64,000 nucleotides of DNA from Paracoccaceae bacterium Fryx2 (GTDB lineage: Bacteria; Pseudomonadota; Alphaproteobacteria; Rhodobacterales; Rhodobacteraceae): positions 1,488,001 to 1,552,000 of the forward strand of contig JAVSGI010000005.1 of NCBI GenBank assembly GCA_032334235.1, in the 5' to 3' direction. Within the stretch, counting starts at the first letter, position 1; each line of letters starts with the position of its first letter. Positions 60,702-64,000 of the stretch are shown piece by piece. The position numbers and the translations under genes are program-made. The notes beneath the pieces are model-generated. The model searched no databases and was not told the origin of the DNA. It saw only the letters and a list, made by a program, of their open reading frames with translations.

Positions 60702-62648
60702 ATGGCCCAGATTTCCCTCACCTTTCCCGATGGCAACCGACGCGACTATGCGGCGGGCGTGACCCCCGCCGAAGTGGCGGCGGGCATCTCGACCAGCCTC
60801 GGGAAGAAGGCCATTTCGGCGCAGGTCGATGGCGCGCACCACGATCTGCAATGGCCGATCCTGACGGATGCGACCATCGCCATCAACACCATGGCCGACG
60901 ACGGCCCGGCGCTGGAACTGATCCGCCACGATTTCGCGCATGTCATGGCGCGCGCGGTGCAGGAGCTTTGGCCAGAGGTCAAGGTGACCATCGGCCCGGT
61001 GATCAAGGACGGCTGGTATTACGATTTCGACCGGGCGGAGCCCTTCACGCCCGAAGATCTGGGTGCCATCGAGGCCCGGATGAAGCAGATCGTCAACCTG
61101 CGCGACCCGGTCAAGACCGAGGTGTGGGACCGGGCCGACGCCATCGCCTTCTACGAGGCGCGGGGCGAGACCTACAAGGTCGAACTGGTGCAGGCGATTG
61201 CCGAAGACCAGAAGATCCGCATGTACTGGCACGGGCATTGGCAAGACCTGTGCCGCGGCCCGCATTTCCAGCACACCGGCCAACTGCCCGCCGACGCCTT
61301 CAAGCTGATGTCGGTGGCCGGGGCCTACTGGCGCGGCGACAGCAGCCGCCCGATGCTGCAACGCATCTACGGCGTGGCCTTCCGCAACCGGGACGACTTG
61401 AAAGCCCACCTGACCATGCTGGAGGAGGCCGCCAAGCGCGACCACCGACGCCTTGGCCGCGAGATGGACCTGTTCCACCTGCAGGAAGAGGCGCCGGGCA
61501 TGGTGTTCTGGCACCCCAACGGCTGGCTGATCTACCGCACGCTGGAAGACTACATGCGCCGCCGCCAGATCGCCGCGGGCTACAAGGAAATCCGCACGCC
61601 GCAGGTGGTGGACCGCGTGCTCTGGGAACGTTCGGGCCACTGGGAGGCCTACCGCGAGAACATGTTCATCGTCGAGGTCGACGAAGAAGGCGCCAAGGAA
61701 AAGCGTATCAACGCGCTGAAGCCGATGAACTGCCCCTGCCATGTGCAGGTCTATAATCAGGGCCTGAAATCCTATCGCGACCTGCCGCTGCGGCTGGCCG
61801 AGTTCGGGTCATGCCACCGCTACGAATCCTCGGGCTCGATGCACGGGCTGATGCGGGTGCGCGGCTTCACACAAGACGATGCGCACATCTTCTGCACCGC
61901 CGAGCAGATCGAGGCGGAATGTGCCAGCTTCATCGGGCTGTTGTCTTCGGTCTACCACGACCTCGGGTTCGAGAGCTTCGACATCAAGCTGTCTACCCGC
62001 CCCGAGGTCCGCATCGGCTCCGACGAAGACTGGGACGCGGTCGAAACCGCGCTCGAAAACGCGATCAGGAAGGTCGGCCGCGACTACGTGATCGACCCCG
62101 GCGAGGGTGCCTTCTACGGCCCGAAGCTGGATTTCAAGCTGACCGACGCCATCGGGCGGCAATGGCAGTGCGGCACCTTCCAGGTCGACCCCAACCTGCC
62201 GTCGCGGCTGGGGGCGGAATACATCGGGGACGATGGCGCCAAGCACCGCCCCTACATGCTGCACCGCGCCATTCTGGGCTCTTTCGAGCGGTTCATCGGC
62301 ATCCTGATCGAGAACTATGCGGGCAAGCTGCCCTTCTGGCTGGCGCCGCGTCAGGTGGTGGTGGCCTCGATCGTGTCGGATGCCGACCCCTTCGTGAACG
62401 AGATCGTGGCGTCCCTGCGCGCCGTGGGGGTGCGGGCCGAGGCCGACGTGCGCAACGAGAAGATCAACTACAAGGTGCGCGAACATTCGGTCGGCAAGGT
62501 GCCGGTGATCCTTGCCATCGGAATGAAAGAGGTCGAGGACCGCACGGTTTCGGTCCGCCGTCTGGGCGAAAACCAGACCAGCACGCAGACCCTGGCGCAG
62601 ATTGTCGAATCGCTGCGGCTGGAGGCGCTGGCACCCGACCTGCGCTGA
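60702..62648 (+). CDS. thrS: Threonyl-tRNA synthetase
   Basis: 648-aa class II synthetase charging tRNA-Thr. N-terminal TGS domain ([20 protein letters not shown]), editing domain with [20 protein letters not shown], motif 2 [20 protein letters not shown], zinc-site region [19 protein letters not shown] near residue 343, motif 3 [20 protein letters not shown], and an anticodon-binding C-terminal domain. No regulatory T-box or operator is evident upstream. Monocistronic, ended by a strong GC hairpin. Confidence 0.97.
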   Translation: MAQISLTFPDGNRRDYAAGVTPAEVAAGISTSLGKKAISAQVDGAHHDLQWPILTDATIAINTMADDGPALELIRHDFAHVMARAVQELWPEVKVTIGPVIKDGWYYDFDRAEPFTPEDLGAIEARMKQIVNLRDPVKTEVWDRADAIAFYEARGETYKVELVQAIAEDQKIRMYWHGHWQDLCRGPHFQHTGQLPADAFKLMSVAGAYWRGDSSRPMLQRIYGVAFRNRDDLKAHLTMLEEAAKRDHRRLGREMDLFHLQEEAPGMVFWHPNGWLIYRTLEDYMRRRQIAAGYKEIRTPQVVDRVLWERSGHWEAYRENMFIVEVDEEGAKEKRINALKPMNCPCHVQVYNQGLKSYRDLPLRLAEFGSCHRYESSGSMHGLMRVRGFTQDDAHIFCTAEQIEAECASFIGLLSSVYHDLGFESFDIKLSTRPEVRIGSDEDWDAVETALENAIRKVGRDYVIDPGEGAFYGPKLDFKLTDAIGRQWQCGTFQVDPNLPSRLGAEYIGDDGAKHRPYMLHRAILGSFERFIGILIENYAGKLPFWLAPRQVVVASIVSDADPFVNEIVASLRAVGVRAEADVRNEKINYKVREHSVGKVPVILAIGMKEVEDRTVSVRRLGENQTSTQTLAQIVESLRLEALAPDLR

Positions 62649-62657
62649 GCCTTGCAA

Positions 62658-62684
62658 GCCAGGCGCCGGACCCCGGCGCCTGGC
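62658..62684. terminator. GCCAGGCGCCGG/CCGGCGCCTGGC hairpin after thrS
   Basis: A perfect 12-bp stem with a 3-base loop lies between the convergent thrS and small membrane protein genes. It lacks a T-run but is stable enough to act as a bidirectional transcription end. Confidence 0.65.
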
Positions 62685-62689
62685 ACGCC

Positions 62690-63046
62690 TCAATACGCGT
62701 CGGGTTCGCGTGCCGACAGTGCCAGCACCCCGCCCAGCGCGCACATCGCGATCGGGAACATGGTGAAGACGCCAAAGCCGAAGCCCAGCCACAGCGCCCC
62801 GGCCGAGGCCAGCAGCAACCCGCCCGCGATCATGTTGCGCGACCGCGCCATCGCCCCGCCCGCAATTGCCAGAATCGGTGCCATGAAGGCCGAGAACCGC
62901 ACGAGGGCCACGTTGTCGACCTGATGCGCAAGCTGGCCGATCTCGCCATGCCGGTCGATGAATTCGGTGTAGCCATAGCCGAAAAAGCCCACGATCATCG
63001 CCCAGACTCCGCCGATGATCCCCAGAACAAGTGCCGCGTTGCGCAT
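62690..63046 (-). CDS. Small membrane protein, unknown function
   Basis: 118-aa protein with about four hydrophobic helices: LVLGIIGGVWAMIVGFFGYG, then a short polar loop (EFIDRHGEIGQLAHQVDN), VALVRFSAFMAPILAIAGGA, MIAGGLLLASAGALWLGF, and a last helix. It resembles DUF4064-like proteins in layout. ATG 63046 (MRNAALVLG) is preferred over upstream in-frame codons that lie in the divergent cold-shock gene's leader. No functional clue beyond membrane location. Confidence 0.72.
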   Translation of the reverse strand: MRNAALVLGIIGGVWAMIVGFFGYGYTEFIDRHGEIGQLAHQVDNVALVRFSAFMAPILAIAGGAMARSRNMIAGGLLLASAGALWLGFGFGVFTMFPIAMCALGGVLALSAREPDAY

Positions 63047-63251
63047 GCTGCCTCCGATAGGCGCAACATGGGGGGCCGGATGCGGCCTTGCCATATCGCG
63101 CTTGATTTTTATCGCCGTTTTGGCATGATTTTCACCGTGACAACAGGCTTTCTGACCGCCTCCTGTCCCCAGGCAGCCGGAATGATTGGAAAAACTGGGT
63201 GCACGCCCGCGGCATGTCGCCCCGGGAAGGACGGATGTAAGGAGATGCGGC

Positions 63252-63458
63252 ATGCCGACGGGCACCGTGAAATGGTTCAACAGCACCAAGGGCTATGGCT
63301 TCATTGCGCCCGATGACGGCGGCAAGGACGTTTTCGTGCATATTTCGGCGGTAGAGCGGGCAGGCCTCAGGGCGCTGAACGACAATCAGAAGATCGGCTA
63401 CGAACTTCAGTCGGGCCGCGACGGCAAGCAGTCGGCCGGCGACCTTCGCATTCTCTGA
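63252..63458 (+). CDS. CspA-family cold-shock protein
   Basis: 68-aa cold-shock domain, a nucleic-acid chaperone binding single-stranded RNA/DNA. RNP-1 is TKGYGFIAPDD and RNP-2 is KDVFVHISAVE; VKWFNSTKG at the N terminus also fits. It lacks extra domains. Ribosome site aaggagatgcgg is strong. The leader of about 150 bases before the ATG contains AT-rich runs (gatttttatcgccgttttgg at about 63103) and might be a thermosensing 5'UTR, as is common for csp genes; not tested. Confidence 0.95.
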   Translation: MPTGTVKWFNSTKGYGFIAPDDGGKDVFVHISAVERAGLRALNDNQKIGYELQSGRDGKQSAGDLRIL

Positions 63459-63479
63459 GGTCGCGGCCAAGGCCAATGG

Positions 63480-63499
63480 CGGCCCGCCCGGGCGGGCCG
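63480..63499. terminator. CGGCCCGCCC/GGGCGGGCCG palindrome between csp and arsC-like gene
   Basis: A 20-base perfect palindrome separates the convergent cold-shock and ArsC-like genes. It has no T-run but is positioned for bidirectional termination. Confidence 0.6.
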
Positions 63500-63503
63500 T
63501 CGG

Positions 63504-63830
63504 TCAGGGCAGAAGGGCAGCCTGAACCGCCTCGTCCCACCCCAGCAGCAGCTTGTCGCCATCCCGGATCACCGGCCGCTTCATCAGGGTCGGCTGCTGC
63601 TTCAACTGCTCGTCCGCCTCGGAAGCCTTCAGCCAGTCGCTGAGGCCGCGCCAGGTGGTCGATGACTTGTTGATGATCCGGTCACCGAATTCCCCGACCA
63701 GTTCCTCGATCTCGGCGGCACTCAGCGGCTGGGCCCGGATGTCGCGGAAGGTCACGTCGCGCCCCGCCGCCTGAAGCGCCTTCAGCGCCTTCTTGCAGGT
63801 GTCGCAGGTGGAAATGCCGTATAGGATCAT
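63504..63830 (-). CDS. ArsC/Spx-like thioredoxin-fold protein
   Basis: 108-aa ArsC-family protein. The N-terminal CxxC-type site GISTCDTCKKALKALQAAG and RDIRAQPLSAAEIEEL, with GDRIINKSSTTWRGL and a late QQPTLMKRPVIRDGDKLLLG (TLMKRP motif), match the Spx/MgsR/YffB group. It may be an arsenate reductase-like or glutathione-dependent reductase; true arsenate activity is unproven. No ars operon genes are near. Confidence 0.88.
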   Translation of the reverse strand: MILYGISTCDTCKKALKALQAAGRDVTFRDIRAQPLSAAEIEELVGEFGDRIINKSSTTWRGLSDWLKASEADEQLKQQPTLMKRPVIRDGDKLLLGWDEAVQAALLP

Positions 63831-63908
63831 GGGACGACTCCGCTAACAGATGTTCGGGCCGCGCAAGGCTACACCGCCCCGCACGGCACCGCACCCGAAA
63901 AAGGCAGC

Positions 63909-64000
63909 TCAGGTTGTCAGCGCGCGGGTGACCATCACGCCAGCCCAGGCGGAAAACCCGGTCAGCACGGCACCCCAGGTCACATCCGCCGCCACCATGG
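63909..64000 (-). CDS. 3' end of a gene running out of the window
   Basis: The minus-strand frame ends at 63909 (TGA) and is open to the window edge. The visible C terminus reads VAADVTWGAVLTGFSAWAGV then MVTRALTT, partly hydrophobic, suggesting a membrane or secreted protein. An in-frame ATG at 63998 would give only 29 codons, so the gene most likely starts beyond the window. Identity cannot be given. Confidence 0.5.
   Translation of the reverse strand, partial: MVAADVTWGAVLTGFSAWAGVMVTRALTT

Noticed and set aside
1-64000. CRISPR arrays, rRNA operons, prophage or conjugation genes
   Set aside because: No regularly spaced repeats, rRNA signatures, integrase, capsid or relaxase-like proteins were found; the only mobile elements are the two IS5 copies.

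Overview
The window is GC-rich DNA from an alphaproteobacterium, almost certainly a member of the Rhodobacteraceae (Rhodobacter/Cereibacter/Gemmobacter-like). The evidence is a BcsA closely resembling the Rhodobacter sphaeroides enzyme as I remember it, an alphaproteobacterial BcsN, an Alph_Pro_TM (TIGR02186-type) protein, a PhaR/phasin/PhaC/PhaZ cluster, and the palindromic 'ttggcccaaata' intergenic element that I associate with this family. It looks chromosomal: there is one tRNA, no rRNA and no CRISPR array, and the only intact mobile elements are two identical IS5-type insertion sequences.

Layout. (1) 1-5392: purine nucleoside import operon (BMP-type binding protein, double ATPase, two permeases) ending in purine nucleoside phosphorylase. 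(2) 5487-9430: TauE/SafE exporter, Alph_Pro_TM protein, MATE transporter, two PaaI-type thioesterases. (3) 9567-17468: two MerR paralogues flanking tRNA-Leu(UAA), then a fatty-acid beta-oxidation cluster (acyl-CoA dehydrogenase, small protein, GST, thiolase, FadJ-like enzyme), with a possible structured RNA at about 12.8-12.9 kb. (4) 17473-22786: Hint-domain protein, sulfotransferase, ribokinase/FucU pair, a Pro/Asp-rich mini-protein, 3-methyladenine glycosylase, class II aldolase. (5) 22812-31568: minus-strand cellulose operon bcsN-bcsA-bcsB-bcsZ-TPR-galU; bcsB carries a one-base frameshift in a 9-base homopolymer. (6) 31911-38669: regulatory island beside the cellulose operon. It has two receiver-like proteins, one split from its 5' end by IS copy 1, a GAF plus degenerate-GGDEF protein bracketed by the two IS copies, and two paralogous mini winged-helix proteins. 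(7) 38875-39200: decayed sugar-type ABC ATPase. (8) 39283-41396: rlmJ, a TerB-like protein, a PhnD-like binding protein. (9) 41511-53592: polar amino-acid-type ABC transporter followed by a gamma-glutamylation (Puu-like) catabolic operon with two glutamine-synthetase-like ligases, an amidotransferase and an FAD oxidase, then a DegT aminotransferase, a LysR regulator and a class III aminotransferase. (10) 53632-58112: polyhydroxyalkanoate cluster with CTGC-N3-GCAG palindromes (PhaR operators) at phaP, phaR and the phaC/phaZ divergent promoter. (11) 58101-60545: three alpha/beta hydrolases, the middle one split by an in-frame TAA. (12) 60702-64000: thrS, a small membrane protein, a cold-shock protein, an ArsC/Spx-like protein and the end of a further gene.

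How they fit together. The cellulose operon couples UDP-glucose supply (GalU) to a c-di-GMP-responsive synthase (BcsA PilZ domain). The adjoining island has the composition expected of a local nucleotide-signal controller, but its catalytic or phospho-acceptor signatures are eroded and the locus shows several recent-looking lesions. In the PHA cluster the operator copies predict that PhaR represses phasin, itself and synthase/depolymerase expression until polymer titrates it. The 41.5-53.6 kb block looks like a self-contained uptake and gamma-glutamyl route for an amine, probably a polyamine.
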